DNA of 33,968 bases from Algoriphagus sp. (GCF_030694375.1 NZ_JAUXYL010000045.1:1-33968); one strand, 5' to 3'; shown: positions 17,679-25,794, counted from the first letter of the stretch. Notes: generated from the letters alone by a model not told the origin. Translations and numbers: made by a program.

Positions 17679-18791
17679 ATGGAACTGTTACTAAATAAGC
17701 AATTGGATGAACTAAAAGCGGAGAAGGATGAATTTGAAGATTATTTTAGAAATACCATCATCCCTCAGCTGTTTATTGATAAGAATTTGATTTTAAGGAA
17801 ATTTTCACCTGCTGCTATGAAGCAGTTCAACCTGAGTGCAGATTCTTATAACCTGCCTATTTCTGATATTACCAATAATCTACGCTACCCTTCAATTATC
17901 AAGAACATAAAATGGGTGATGGCGACATCAAAAATCCTGGAAAAGGAAATTCAAACCACTGATCTGTGTTGGTATCAGATGAACATTATACCCTATATAA
18001 AGGGAAAAAATAATGAACCGAATGGTGTTATTATAACATTTGTAGACATCACCAATCGAATTAAGGATTTGAAAGAACAGGAGAAATTAATTGCTGAATA
18101 TGAAACCTTATTGGATACCATATCCCATGACATAAAAAATAGACTCACCGGGATGATGTTATCCATTGAAATGCTAAAAGAATCCGATTTTGATGATAAA
18201 GAAGAGTTAAGGATAGATTTGGATTCACTTGAAAGGGGAGTCAGCAAGATTAACTTGATAATAACCGAGCTATTTCAATCCAGAAATCAAAAGTACAAGT
18301 ATGAGGCGGTGGATGACTTGCTCAATATTGAACACATTCTTGAAGATGTAAAATTGGCTCTTACCCATGAGATTGCCAAAACAAGTGCCTCGATAAAACT
18401 TGATATCAACTGTTCAGAAATTGTCTTTCCCAGAAGACAGTTGAGAAGTATAATCTATAATCTGGTAAGCAATTCAATAAAATACAGAAGTCTTGAACGT
18501 ATTCCGGAAATATATATTAAGACTGTGCAAGAAGAAAACTACATCATTATTTCTGTAAAAGATAACGGTGTGGGCATTGAACCCAACAAACAAAAAAATG
18601 TTTTCTCCAAGTTTTACAGAATAACAGATACTGTTGAAGGATCGGGTGTTGGATTACATTTAGTGAAAACGCTGGTGACCAATGCTGGTGGAAAAATCGA
18701 ATTGGAAAGTGAATTTGGAGAGGGTTCTGAGTTCAAAATCTACTTAAAAACAAAATGTAAGGACATTTTTAAACCTATTTTGCGAGTTTGA
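17679..18791 (+). CDS. PAS sensor histidine kinase
   Basis: The 370-residue cytoplasmic protein starts with a short coiled stretch (1-25) and one PAS domain (about 26-128). The sequence LFIDKNLILRKFSPAAMKQF resembles the PAS of CheB-CheR fusion proteins (FTPAA motif). HisKA follows with H150 in TISHDIKNRLTG, a variant with Asp-Ile-Lys after the His. HATPase motifs are NLVSNSIKYRS (N box), DNGVGI (G1) and GSGVGLHLVKTL (G2). The orphan kinase has no regulator next to it. It converges on the HPF gene and shares the terminator between them. The signal and partner are unknown. Confidence 0.9.
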   Translation: MELLLNKQLDELKAEKDEFEDYFRNTIIPQLFIDKNLILRKFSPAAMKQFNLSADSYNLPISDITNNLRYPSIIKNIKWVMATSKILEKEIQTTDLCWYQMNIIPYIKGKNNEPNGVIITFVDITNRIKDLKEQEKLIAEYETLLDTISHDIKNRLTGMMLSIEMLKESDFDDKEELRIDLDSLERGVSKINLIITELFQSRNQKYKYEAVDDLLNIEHILEDVKLALTHEIAKTSASIKLDINCSEIVFPRRQLRSIIYNLVSNSIKYRSLERIPEIYIKTVQEENYIIISVKDNGVGIEPNKQKNVFSKFYRITDTVEGSGVGLHLVKTLVTNAGGKIELESEFGEGSEFKIYLKTKCKDIFKPILRV

Positions 18792-18833
18792 AACCTGTAA
18801 TTGGAAAAATCAAAAGGGAAAGTCAAAATCAAA

Positions 18834-18880
18834 CCAATCGGGAATACCGCCTATGCAGTACACCCGATTGGCGATTTTTT
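18834..18880 (+). terminator. Hairpin terminator between convergent genes
   Basis: CCAATCGGG (18834-18842) and CCCGATTGG (18863-18871) form a perfect 9-bp stem with a 20-base loop, followed by CGATTTTTT. It serves the kinase gene on the plus strand. On the other strand the stem is followed by TTTGATTTT, so it may also act, more weakly, on the HPF gene. Confidence 0.8.
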
Positions 18881-19193
18881 ATTTATTTTTAATTTTTCCC
18901 ATCACAGTTCCCAATTTTGCCTTCATTTTGTCGACAGCTTCATCCAGGGCTTTTTCTTTTGAACCACTTTTGCCCACCACGATCACAGGCTGAATACCTT
19001 CCAGTCGGGCTTCTATTTTGCAATGAATATCGTCACTACCGCCTTTATCGGCATTTTGGTCGGAGAGGTGTACTTCTATTCGGGTGATATTTTCAACGAA
19101 ATGTTTTAAGCCGCTATTGACCTTTTCAGAAACAAATGTTTCCAGTCCTGCGGTGCCTTCAATGTTTTTGTCAGTGTTGAGCTGTACGATCAT
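18879..19193 (-). CDS. hpf: Ribosome hibernation-promoting factor, HPF/RaiA family
   Basis: This 104-residue protein spans exactly one HPF/RaiA (sigma-54 modulation) domain in the short form. The N-terminus MIVQLNTDKNIEG starts the first strand, LETFVSEKVNSGLKHF is helix one, ITRIEVHLSDQN and CKIEARLEG are the central strands, and KALDEAVDKMKAKLGTVMGKIK is the C-terminal helix. Such proteins bind the 30S decoding region and silence or dimerise ribosomes in stationary phase or starvation. The long-form C-terminal dimerisation domain is absent, so a separate partner may be needed for 100S formation. Confidence 0.88.
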   Translation of the reverse strand: MIVQLNTDKNIEGTAGLETFVSEKVNSGLKHFVENITRIEVHLSDQNADKGGSDDIHCKIEARLEGIQPVIVVGKSGSKEKALDEAVDKMKAKLGTVMGKIKNK

Positions 19194-19355
19194 AATACTT
19201 ATTTAATTAATGAAATTAATTTAAGGGATGTATTCGAAAACCTAATTTACGGGATATATCGAAAAAGGATGGCTTTGGACAGTGCCGGAAAGTAACTGGG
19301 ATAGCAAAGAATAGATTTCGGGTAAAAGAAAATGTCACCCGTCCCGGAGGGAAGT

Positions 19356-19403
19356 GGGCAAACTACCGGCAGTCCAGCTGTCGTTTGGTAACTGATCAGG
19401 AAA
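19356..19403. repeat. Short repeat downstream of the serine hydrolase gene
   Basis: The stretch GGGCAAACT ... CAGTCCAGC ... GTTTGGTAA ... GGAAA matches 21367-21413 in the same orientation with several substitutions and single-base gaps. The two copies bracket the serine hydrolase gene. Confidence 0.5.
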
Positions 19404-19430
19404 AGACTGGACTACGCTCAGACTGGACTT

Positions 19431-21245
19431 CTACTTTTTCTTGGCCACAAATACCCCATTTGGCTGTGTAAATTTGGCTTCTTTGATATTTCCAGCTTCA
19501 TCCTTCAAAAACTCAATCACAAAGCCCTCTACAATTTTCAGCGTGAATTTATCCTCGCCAATTGACAACAAGTCATATTCCGGCTGGCCGGGTACAAAAA
19601 GGAAAAGCGTCGTGTCATTGCCTTCTTTCAGGTAAAACTTCACCACCTGTCCACCCAGGTCATAATCTCCCGCATATTTTTCCAGTGTTTCTTTGTCTAC
19701 CCCGATTTCTTTGGGCTTTCGCTTGAATTCTATGGCATCGATAGCAGGTTCTGCCTTGAAAGATAAGGAAGCGATCTCTCCCATGTTGTTGATCCTGAAG
19801 TTGAACTGCATGGGCGAAACCATCGTGGTATCAACCTTTCCATTTTCCATGCCCACCAAAGAAAAGATATTGTAGTGGAAGTGTTTTAGCCAGACTTTTT
19901 CATAAGGGGTGGTGGCAAAAAGGGAATCCCGTTCAAACTGAACATCAACAGTTCCATAGCCCGGATGTGTGTAGTCTCCCGTGAATTCTGCAAGAATGTG
20001 AGAAGTTTTAGTGCCCTTTTTTTGAATGGAACTGGATTGTGCCCGACCAGCATCAGCCTGCTTTTTGGCTTCATCGGCTTTTTCTTTTTGGATCTTGTTC
20101 CAATCGGTTTTGCCCACTTTCAACATTCTGTCGCTGATGATATTCCGAACAATTCCTGGAATAGCTGAACCGTTTTGATTGGACAAAACAACGATGCCAA
20201 TGCTATCCATCGGGAAAAAGGCGGCATTGGCAGAGAATCCGTTGATATTCCCGCCATGTTCCACTCGGTAGTGTCCTTTGTAGGAAGAGACCATCCAACC
20301 GTACCCATAGTTACTAAGATGCATGTCTGGAAATTCCTTGTCAGGAATACTGTTTGCCATGATCATCTGAGGACTCATGGCTTCCTTGACATAGGCTTCA
20401 GGCAAGATTTGATTGCCTTTGAATTTACCCCCATTGATCCAGGCGATCAACCAATTTGACATTTCATTGACACTGCTGTTGATACTTCCCGCGGGACCCA
20501 TGGCGGCGATGTCGTAGTATTCCATTTTTTTGATGATGGAATCGTTTTTGACTTCGTAGCCAAAGGAAGCATCATTTCCGTTTTTCAGGCCTTGAATTAC
20601 TGCATTACTGGTTTTCATTTCCAAGGGATCAAAAAACTTTTCCTTGATGTTTTCTTCCCAGGTCTTGTCTGTAATCCGTTCGGCAATGACTCCCTGGGTC
20701 AAAAACATGAAATTATTGTAATACCATTTTTCCCTGACTTTGGCGAAAGGTTCCTGATATTGAATACGTTGCATCAATGAATCCCGGGACTGGGTAGTGA
20801 AAAAATACCAACTCAGGTCATGCCTTGGAAGTCCTGTTCGATGTGTCATCAAATCCTTGATGGTGATCCCGTTGTTCATTTCATTATTGTAAAATCGGAG
20901 TTCGGGGATGTATTTGATCGGACTATCATCAAAAGACAAGTTGCCCTCTTCCCTCAAAATCCCCAATAGCCCGGATGTAAAAGCTTTACTGCTTGAGCCG
21001 ATTGCAAAAAGTGTGTTTGGAGTTACCGGAATTTTATTTTCATAATCCCGAAATCCAAATCCTTTGGAGTAGATGATTTTATCTTTTTCGACCACCGCCA
21101 CGGCAAATCCGGCAGCTTTCCAAGTTTCCAGGACTTTTGTTAGTTCAGTATCCAAACCTGCAAACCGATCGGGAGAGGTTTTTTTCTGGGCGAATGAATA
21201 GGATATGGTGAAAAATAAAAGGAGAAAAAGCGGAAGATATTTCAT
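19431..21245 (-). CDS. Exported serine hydrolase, class C beta-lactamase fold, with DUF3471-type tail
   Basis: The 604-residue protein has a signal peptide (1-20, ending SYSFAQ). Residues about 28-375 form the beta-lactamase/transpeptidase-like domain of the AmpC/EstB/DAP clan: S84-x-x-K87 (IGSSSKAFTS), a YxN-type motif Y176-N-N178 (KWYYNNFMF), and an HGG motif (VEHGGNINGF) in place of KTG. A linker rich in Lys, Ala and Ser follows, then a DUF3471-like beta module (from about 410, FTGDYTHPGYG) and a second similar module (from about 515, YAGDYDLGG). Such enzymes are periplasmic D-amino peptidases, esterases or PBPs rather than true beta-lactamases; the activity cannot be chosen from sequence. 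It is flanked by two similar short repeats. Confidence 0.9.
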   Translation of the reverse strand: MKYLPLFLLLFFTISYSFAQKKTSPDRFAGLDTELTKVLETWKAAGFAVAVVEKDKIIYSKGFGFRDYENKIPVTPNTLFAIGSSSKAFTSGLLGILREEGNLSFDDSPIKYIPELRFYNNEMNNGITIKDLMTHRTGLPRHDLSWYFFTTQSRDSLMQRIQYQEPFAKVREKWYYNNFMFLTQGVIAERITDKTWEENIKEKFFDPLEMKTSNAVIQGLKNGNDASFGYEVKNDSIIKKMEYYDIAAMGPAGSINSSVNEMSNWLIAWINGGKFKGNQILPEAYVKEAMSPQMIMANSIPDKEFPDMHLSNYGYGWMVSSYKGHYRVEHGGNINGFSANAAFFPMDSIGIVVLSNQNGSAIPGIVRNIISDRMLKVGKTDWNKIQKEKADEAKKQADAGRAQSSSIQKKGTKTSHILAEFTGDYTHPGYGTVDVQFERDSLFATTPYEKVWLKHFHYNIFSLVGMENGKVDTTMVSPMQFNFRINNMGEIASLSFKAEPAIDAIEFKRKPKEIGVDKETLEKYAGDYDLGGQVVKFYLKEGNDTTLFLFVPGQPEYDLLSIGEDKFTLKIVEGFVIEFLKDEAGNIKEAKFTQPNGVFVAKKK

Positions 21246-21366
21246 GGCCTAGACTTTGATTTTTTCATAAATTAAAGAAAAAATTAAAACTAATAGGGGG
21301 TAGTGAGAAATAGAAATGCTTAGGACCGGAAATAGGTCATTCCCGACAACTGTACTGAGCAGGGCA

Positions 21367-21413
21367 GGGCAAACTGCGCTCAGTTCAGCGTCAATTTGGT
21401 AAGCAGTCGGAAA
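21367..21413. repeat. Short repeat upstream of the serine hydrolase gene
   Basis: Counterpart of 19356-19403. Both contain GGGCAAACT at the start, CAGT(C/T)CAGC in the middle, TTTGGTAA and GGAAA near the end. Confidence 0.5.
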
Positions 21414-21526
21414 CTAGATGACTAAGAGAAGGTGGAGTCAAACTATCCCAAATCTATTATTAATCTGAAAATAGAACATGGAAAAATGGACCTTAACTAG
21501 GTGGGTTGGTTAGACTTCCTCAGCTA

Positions 21527-21904
21527 TTATGTCATCAAATGAAAATACCTTTTTCTATTCTCATAAATTATCCAAACCAATACCGCCCAAATTACAAGGG
21601 CGATGGGAAATCCACTTGGGGCTACAAAAATATGAGTTAGCAAAACGCCAACCATTACAGGGAAGATAACCAATGCTCCCAATGCCCTTGTTTTTGGAAA
21701 AGCGATAAGAATGCCACCAACTATTTCTGCTAATCCCACCAAAGGGATCAACCATTCTATTTCCATAAGAGCTGTATTATCCTTAAGTAATTCTGAAGGT
21801 AAATCTTCAGGTACAGGCATGTAGTTCAAGAATTTATTTAACCCTCCGTTGATAAGTAAGAGGCTGAAAATAAACGAGATGATGTCGAGAATTTTATTTT
21901 TCAT
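21527..21904 (-). CDS. DoxX-like membrane protein
   Basis: The 125-residue protein has four predicted helices (about 7-24, 50-68, 74-92, 99-115). It has the DoxX-type features of an early Gly-rich turn (LLINGGLNKFLNY) and LVGLAEIVGGILIAFPKTR before the third helix. DoxX-like proteins are quinone-associated or redox-linked membrane proteins of mixed function. It is the last gene of an apparent ArsR - SRPBCC/VOC - DoxX operon, separated from the fusion gene by 128 bases that hold a dispersed repeat. The repeat overlaps the start codon. Confidence 0.82.
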   Translation of the reverse strand: MKNKILDIISFIFSLLLINGGLNKFLNYMPVPEDLPSELLKDNTALMEIEWLIPLVGLAEIVGGILIAFPKTRALGALVIFPVMVGVLLTHIFVAPSGFPIALVIWAVLVWIIYENRKRYFHLMT

Positions 21905-22025
21905 GTGTTTATAATTTGATTTTTAAAGGCCACATGCCCGCCTGTAGTCGGACAGGGAATCTTCGCATGCATTATAATCATCATCCTGTGTGATACCGTA
22001 CGTACGGGATCATGCATGATTTCAT
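21898..22025. repeat. Dispersed ~120-bp repeat, copy Y, forming the doxX-like leader
   Basis: It shares TTTCATGTGTTTAT, TTTTTAAAGGCCA, GGAATCT, CGCATG, ATAATCATC and CTGTGTG with copy X at 17160-17305. The CAT at 21902-21904 is the start codon of the doxX-like gene read on the minus strand. A degenerate hairpin (21936-21957, CCGCCTGTAG ... GGACAGGG) sits just past GGCCACATG, where copy X has none. A perfect palindrome CCGTACGTACGG is at 21996-22007. Confidence 0.7.
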
Positions 22026-22032
22026 AGTCTAG

Positions 22033-22995
22033 TCATATTTTTTGGTGGTTAATCATCCAATTGATTCCAAACTGGTCTTTGAATTCACCAAAGTAGGCAC
22101 CAAAGAACATGTCTGCTAAGGGCATGGATACTTGCCCTCCGGCAGAGAGTTCATCAAACAGGCGTTTGGCCTCCTCCCTTGTTTCCGGTTCAAGGCAGAT
22201 GTGCATGTTGTTCCCGGATGTTAAAGTAAATCCCATTTCTTTGGGTGCATCGGTTCCCATTAAAATGTGCCCGCCAAGAATGGGAAGTTCTACGTGCAAT
22301 ACCATTTTCTTGATAGCGTCAGCGACGGGTGGATGCCCAGCATCAGCCGGAATATCTTCAAAGCGTTGAATTCCATTGATGAAATCTGATTTAAAAACAG
22401 ATTTGTAAAACAGGAAGGCCTCTTCTGTGTTGCCCGGAAAGTTTAAATAGGTGGTTACTCTTGCTTTGATGTCAGACTTTTTTTGCTTTCTTAACCGAAA
22501 TTGTGCTTCAAGATATTGGTCAAGGTTTTCAAGAGCCATTGTAAAACCTTGTTGAAAGCCCATTTCGATTACTTTTTCCAAGTCAGAAAGTTGATCATAC
22601 CTGGCAGTTATGTTCACGAGCGTAGTATTTTCCTTTTCTGTAAACACATTTGTCCAAACAGTTCTGGGCATTTCGGTATTCACTGTACCGTTTTCATCGC
22701 AAAATGCATCCAAACCCGAAAACATGGACTGATGGATTATCTTGTGGTAGTCATTTTTGCACCAATGGATTTCATTTTCAGGGCTTATCATGGCGTACAG
22801 CCACATTCCTCCTTCTCTGAAATCCATTGATTTGGTTTGGTTACGGTAGGGTTTTGGAGCCCACCATTGGTCAAGAATTTCGGGATTTGTCCATGCTTCC
22901 CACACCAATTCTAAGTTGGCAGCGAATTCACGGGTTACATTAACGGTGTTGTTTTCTTTGTTGACGATAAAGTCAAATTGTAGTAGGCTATTCAT
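22033..22995 (-). CDS. SRPBCC (AHSA1-like) and VOC (PhnB-like) fusion protein
   Basis: This 320-residue protein joins two domains that are usually separate. Residues about 5-165 are an AHSA1-type SRPBCC domain: VTREFAANLELVWEAWTNPEILDQWW near the start, MDFREGGMW in the middle, and the closing helix GFQQGFTMALENLDQYL. After a basic linker (FRLRKQKKSD), residues about 175-320 are a PhnB/glyoxalase-type VOC domain: TYLNFPGNTEEAFLFYKSVF, ILGGHILMGTD, and the C-terminal YFGEFKDQFGINWMI. Both folds bind small hydrophobic or metal-chelated ligands; the reaction is unknown. The start overlaps the ArsR gene stop by four bases (ATGA), so translation is coupled. The cognate ligand may be what the ArsR regulator responds to. 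Confidence 0.9.
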   Translation of the reverse strand: MNSLLQFDFIVNKENNTVNVTREFAANLELVWEAWTNPEILDQWWAPKPYRNQTKSMDFREGGMWLYAMISPENEIHWCKNDYHKIIHQSMFSGLDAFCDENGTVNTEMPRTVWTNVFTEKENTTLVNITARYDQLSDLEKVIEMGFQQGFTMALENLDQYLEAQFRLRKQKKSDIKARVTTYLNFPGNTEEAFLFYKSVFKSDFINGIQRFEDIPADAGHPPVADAIKKMVLHVELPILGGHILMGTDAPKEMGFTLTSGNNMHICLEPETREEAKRLFDELSAGGQVSMPLADMFFGAYFGEFKDQFGINWMINHQKI

Positions 22996-23318
22996 TTTCT
23001 TTTTGTTTTAAGTTGTTCTAAAACGACGTCCAATTGGTCGAAACGCTTGGCAAGTAATTGTTTAAATTGCTCCAGCCATTTTTCGATGTCTTGCATTTTG
23101 GCCGCATTGAGGTGATAATGAATTTCTCTACCCTGCTGCTCCTGCTTGAGTATTTCGCACTCGGTGAGAATTTGAAGGTGTTTTGAAACTGCCTGTCTGC
23201 TTGAATCAAAGTGTTCTGCAATGGCATTTGGTGTTAATGCGCCAACAGTCAAGAGTAGGATGATTGCCCGTCTTGTTGGGTCTGCTATCGCTTGAAATAC
23301 GTCTCGTCTTACTTCCAT
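22992..23318 (-). CDS. ArsR-family winged-helix repressor
   Basis: The 108-residue protein starts MEVRRDVFQAIADPTRRAI, the usual opening of the ArsR subgroup paired with AHSA1-type SRPBCC proteins. The helix-turn-helix is at about 29-55 (TPNAIAEHFDSSRQAVSKHLQIL), followed by the wing (EILKQEQQGREIHYHLN). There is no cysteine metal-binding motif in helix 3 (no CxC), so it is not an arsenic/metal sensor of the classical type. It is the first gene of the operon. Two GGTTGC-containing sites lie 12-53 bases upstream and probably mediate autoregulation. Confidence 0.92.
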   Translation of the reverse strand: MEVRRDVFQAIADPTRRAIILLLTVGALTPNAIAEHFDSSRQAVSKHLQILTECEILKQEQQGREIHYHLNAAKMQDIEKWLEQFKQLLAKRFDQLDVVLEQLKTKRK

Positions 23319-23329
23319 TCTTTTTTTAT

Positions 23330-23371
23330 GCTACCAAGTGGTTGCTAATTTATGTGCAATTATTTGGTTGC
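23330..23371. promoter_or_regulatory. Probable operator pair of the ArsR operon
   Basis: Site 1 (23330-23345) is GCTACC-AAGT-GGTTGC, an imperfect palindrome. Site 2 (23356-23371) has GCAA-N8-TTGC and includes another GGTTGC. They sit just before the ArsR start at 23318, where an autoregulated ArsR protein would bind. The sites are seen in the sequence; binding is inferred. Confidence 0.4.
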
Positions 23372-23510
23372 GCAATAGTTATTTGATTTTTTTGATTTGA
23401 AAAAAGAATTTCTGCTTCTAAACTGTGTTATTTTCGGTTTATAATTGGCGTCAGTTTTAATACTTTCTAGTGAATTGCAGACTTTTTTGGGAGGATATGT
23501 CGTCCAAATC

Positions 23511-24161
23511 TCAAACCTTCCCCAAATACACAGAATCCGATAGGATGTATTCTTTCTTTTTGATATTCAGCTGACTGAAGGCTAAGTAGACATGCCAGGA
23601 AAGGGGGGATTTGACCGAATCTAACTCAATGATTGCCTGAGCAGAATTCCTTCGAAACCTGATTTCCGTCCAAATGTATTTTGCTTCCTCGGAACAATAG
23701 CATAGAATAAAGGTCTCATCGCTTGGCTGAGCTTTTCCCTCGGTGGAATTGTCCAACCAAGTGATTAGAATTGAATTCCCATTTCTAGTTGCCTGAGCAT
23801 TTTCAGGTCCAAGCAGATTTCCCTTGCTGATACGCAGGAAAGCGGGATCAATTTTTGGGCTTTTAGTGTGGTTGTATCCTTTGGTGTTGATTTCAGAATA
23901 GGCCCAGTGCATTCCCTTTTTGCTTTGTGTCAAGAATTCCTGATAGCCGAAATCCAAAGCCTGCTTGATCGGTTTCAGAAAGGTGTTGATGGTTTGGAGC
24001 TTCTCCCGCTGGATGAGCTGTAGCGGACTGGGATTGTGTTTGTTTTTATGACTGGGCGAAGGCTTGCTCCGAACTACTGTTTTGCCATTTAGGGTATAGA
24101 ATACTAAGTTTCCGATTTTGCCTTTGGGCAGGATGATATTGGAATTGGGTAAGGTTGCCAT
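23511..24161 (-). CDS. DUF6266 family protein
   Basis: The 216-residue protein begins MATLPNSNIILPKGKIGNLV and continues with FYTLNGKTVVRSKPSP, then QLIQREKLQTINTFLKPIKQALDFGYQEF. This is the N-terminal hallmark of DUF6266, a Bacteroidota-specific family of unknown function. The middle (about 125-165) and C-terminus are beta-rich, like an Ig or FN3 module (NGNSILITWLDNS). No signal peptide is evident. It is divergently oriented to the five-gene accessory operon, with which it shares a 430-base intergenic region. Confidence 0.8.
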   Translation of the reverse strand: MATLPNSNIILPKGKIGNLVFYTLNGKTVVRSKPSPSHKNKHNPSPLQLIQREKLQTINTFLKPIKQALDFGYQEFLTQSKKGMHWAYSEINTKGYNHTKSPKIDPAFLRISKGNLLGPENAQATRNGNSILITWLDNSTEGKAQPSDETFILCYCSEEAKYIWTEIRFRRNSAQAIIELDSVKSPLSWHVYLAFSQLNIKKKEYILSDSVYLGKV

Positions 24162-24265
24162 TGCTGAAAAATTTAGATGATTTTAGAACTAGCTTATTAA
24201 AGTAAAAAGTAATGGATAAAAAATCAAATTTTCAATAATGTAAAAGTAAGGTTAACAGCATTTTA

Positions 24266-24317
24266 CGATAGGAATTATATAGATTAAATATACCTATAAG
24301 CTAATTTGATCCTATCG
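24266..24317. promoter_or_regulatory. Nested inverted repeat
   Basis: The outer arms CGATAGGA (24266-24273) and TCCTATCG (24310-24317) are perfectly complementary. Inside them AATTA pairs with TAATT, and TATAG pairs with CTATA. A 52-base AT-rich hairpin can form. There is no T run after it, so a terminator is unlikely. Confidence 0.55.
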
Positions 24318-24492
24318 AAAGGTTAAAGTAACCCTAAATAAACTTTTAGATTAAAATGCCTTATTTAGAAATTTTTCGGCAAGAGGATATGCTTCGGATT
24401 CTTGATCCCAAGAGATAAGAAATATGCAGGAGGACCAAGGCGACTGTTGAACTACACCCATGCGAAAGAATAAATTATCCCTTTTCAAGAAT

Positions 24493-24517
24493 AAGCTATT
24501 CCAACTTGGAATAGCTT
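24493..24517. promoter_or_regulatory. 25-bp near-perfect palindrome upstream of the operon
   Basis: AAGCTATTCCAA and TTGGAATAGCTT flank a single central C, 75 bases before the first start codon of the operon. The 12-base arms are perfect. No T tract follows, so an operator for a dimeric regulator or a recombination site is more likely than a terminator. Confidence 0.6.
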
Positions 24518-24591
24518 AGCAGTCATGGACTTGCAAATTTTGGAGAACCAAGTAGGCGATGGTCTGCTAGGTTTCACCAAAATTTTATACT

Positions 24592-25794
24592 ATGAGTCCA
24601 TATGAAATTTTAAGCGCTGAAGCTTACAAAAACCCCTTGGGGGAACTCTCCAGGCTCTTTACGGAAGTAATGGATCTGCCAGGCTGGCGTGTGGAACTGA
24701 GAACATTGGAGAATGGACTATACCGCACGAAGCAAACCTACATGGGGAAAAATCCTAAGGATCATAAACGTATCCTGCGCGAACTGGAGCGAATGCTTGC
24801 GGCTGGAATGGAGCTTTCAAAGGAGCACTTCGATTTTTATAAGATTGAGAAAGTGAAAATCAAAAATATTCTACCGCCCAGCGTAGAGGAAGGAGCAAAG
24901 TATAATTATTCAGCTTTGCCTGTTTTTTTAAAACCCAAGGCATTGGTCAATCCAGTCCTTGAACTTTATGATATTTTCGTCGAAAGACCCTTTGAACAAT
25001 GGCTAGATATAATTCGACGTTGGTCTTTTATCAGTGAGTCGGAAGAAACAATTGAAAATCGTGGTTCAACTGCTTTTATTCCTGAACTATATGGTGAAAT
25101 GGAGTTCACCACACTTTTTCAGCTTGTGGAGTGCTGTCATTTGTTATTTGTCAGGCATCTTGAGTACTCTACAGAATCCTTAAATAAATGGTTGGGAAAG
25201 AAATGGGATGAGATTTGGAATCGTAGTTTAAACCATATCAAATGGCTTTTTTATTATTACGACATCCAGTTCTGGCGAGAGCTCCTGGAGACGGTCAGGT
25301 CAGGATACTTTGATCCACAGCCGGTTTGGTATGGTAGAAATCCAAGCGATTTTATCAGGTATATCGAGTATCTGAAAGAGATAGTGACTCACGCCGAAGT
25401 CTTATCTAATTACCATACAGATACACAGGCTGAGGCTTTTTCTTTTGCAGGAATCGAGGATGTGATTTACAAAGGTTCGTTGAAGAATAGAGAACCCTAC
25501 CATGCAGATTTTCCAAAGCAATTTCCACTCTACTTAGATGCAGATCAGATAGTAAGCCCTCTTTACTTTTTGTACAGTTTTTTTAAAAAGAATACTAAAA
25601 AGGATTGGCACCTCTTTCTGGATAAATGCCTGCTGGAATGCATGGATCATTTTGGCTCCTTGGAATCTCACTTTTCCACTAAAACTCAAAATGAAGTGAA
25701 TGAACTGATAAAAATGATGGAAGCCTGCAATCTGATTCTTATCAAGTTGATTCAGAAGAAAGAGGAAAATGAGTCAAGTCAATCAAAACAATAA
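24592..25794 (+). CDS. 400-residue protein with four internal repeats, unknown function
   Basis: No family is recognised. The protein appears all-helical and cytoplasmic. By eye it holds four copies of a ~65-residue unit at about 13-76, 119-187, 212-272 and 321-384. Each opens with a turn and Leu/aromatic stretch (NPLGELSRLF, NPVLELYDIF, NHIKWLFYYY, SPLYFLYSFF). Each has a Trp 14-18 residues in (W32, W137, W228, W339) and closes with a helix ending in Ala or Cys and Leu (LAAGMEL, VECCHLLF, THAEVL, MEACNLIL). It is the first gene of a five-gene operon, overlapping the next by 26 bases. It could be a scaffold or a binding protein for the small paralogues; this is inference only. Confidence 0.8.
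   Translation: MSPYEILSAEAYKNPLGELSRLFTEVMDLPGWRVELRTLENGLYRTKQTYMGKNPKDHKRILRELERMLAAGMELSKEHFDFYKIEKVKIKNILPPSVEEGAKYNYSALPVFLKPKALVNPVLELYDIFVERPFEQWLDIIRRWSFISESEETIENRGSTAFIPELYGEMEFTTLFQLVECCHLLFVRHLEYSTESLNKWLGKKWDEIWNRSLNHIKWLFYYYDIQFWRELLETVRSGYFDPQPVWYGRNPSDFIRYIEYLKEIVTHAEVLSNYHTDTQAEAFSFAGIEDVIYKGSLKNREPYHADFPKQFPLYLDADQIVSPLYFLYSFFKKNTKKDWHLFLDKCLLECMDHFGSLESHFSTKTQNEVNELIKMMEACNLILIKLIQKKEENESSQSKQ

Larger units (their letters stand above)
24162..24591. promoter_or_regulatory. Structured divergent intergenic region upstream of the five-gene operon
   Basis: No gene is seen in these 430 bases. They contain the nested inverted repeat at 24266-24317 and the 25-bp palindrome at 24493-24517. 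The promoter of the operon, and possibly that of the DUF6266 gene, must lie here. Confidence 0.5.

Noticed and set aside
24592..25794. RteC-type regulator of conjugative transposons
   Set aside because: Size and helical character suggested it, but no RteC motif could be aligned and no conjugation genes are near.
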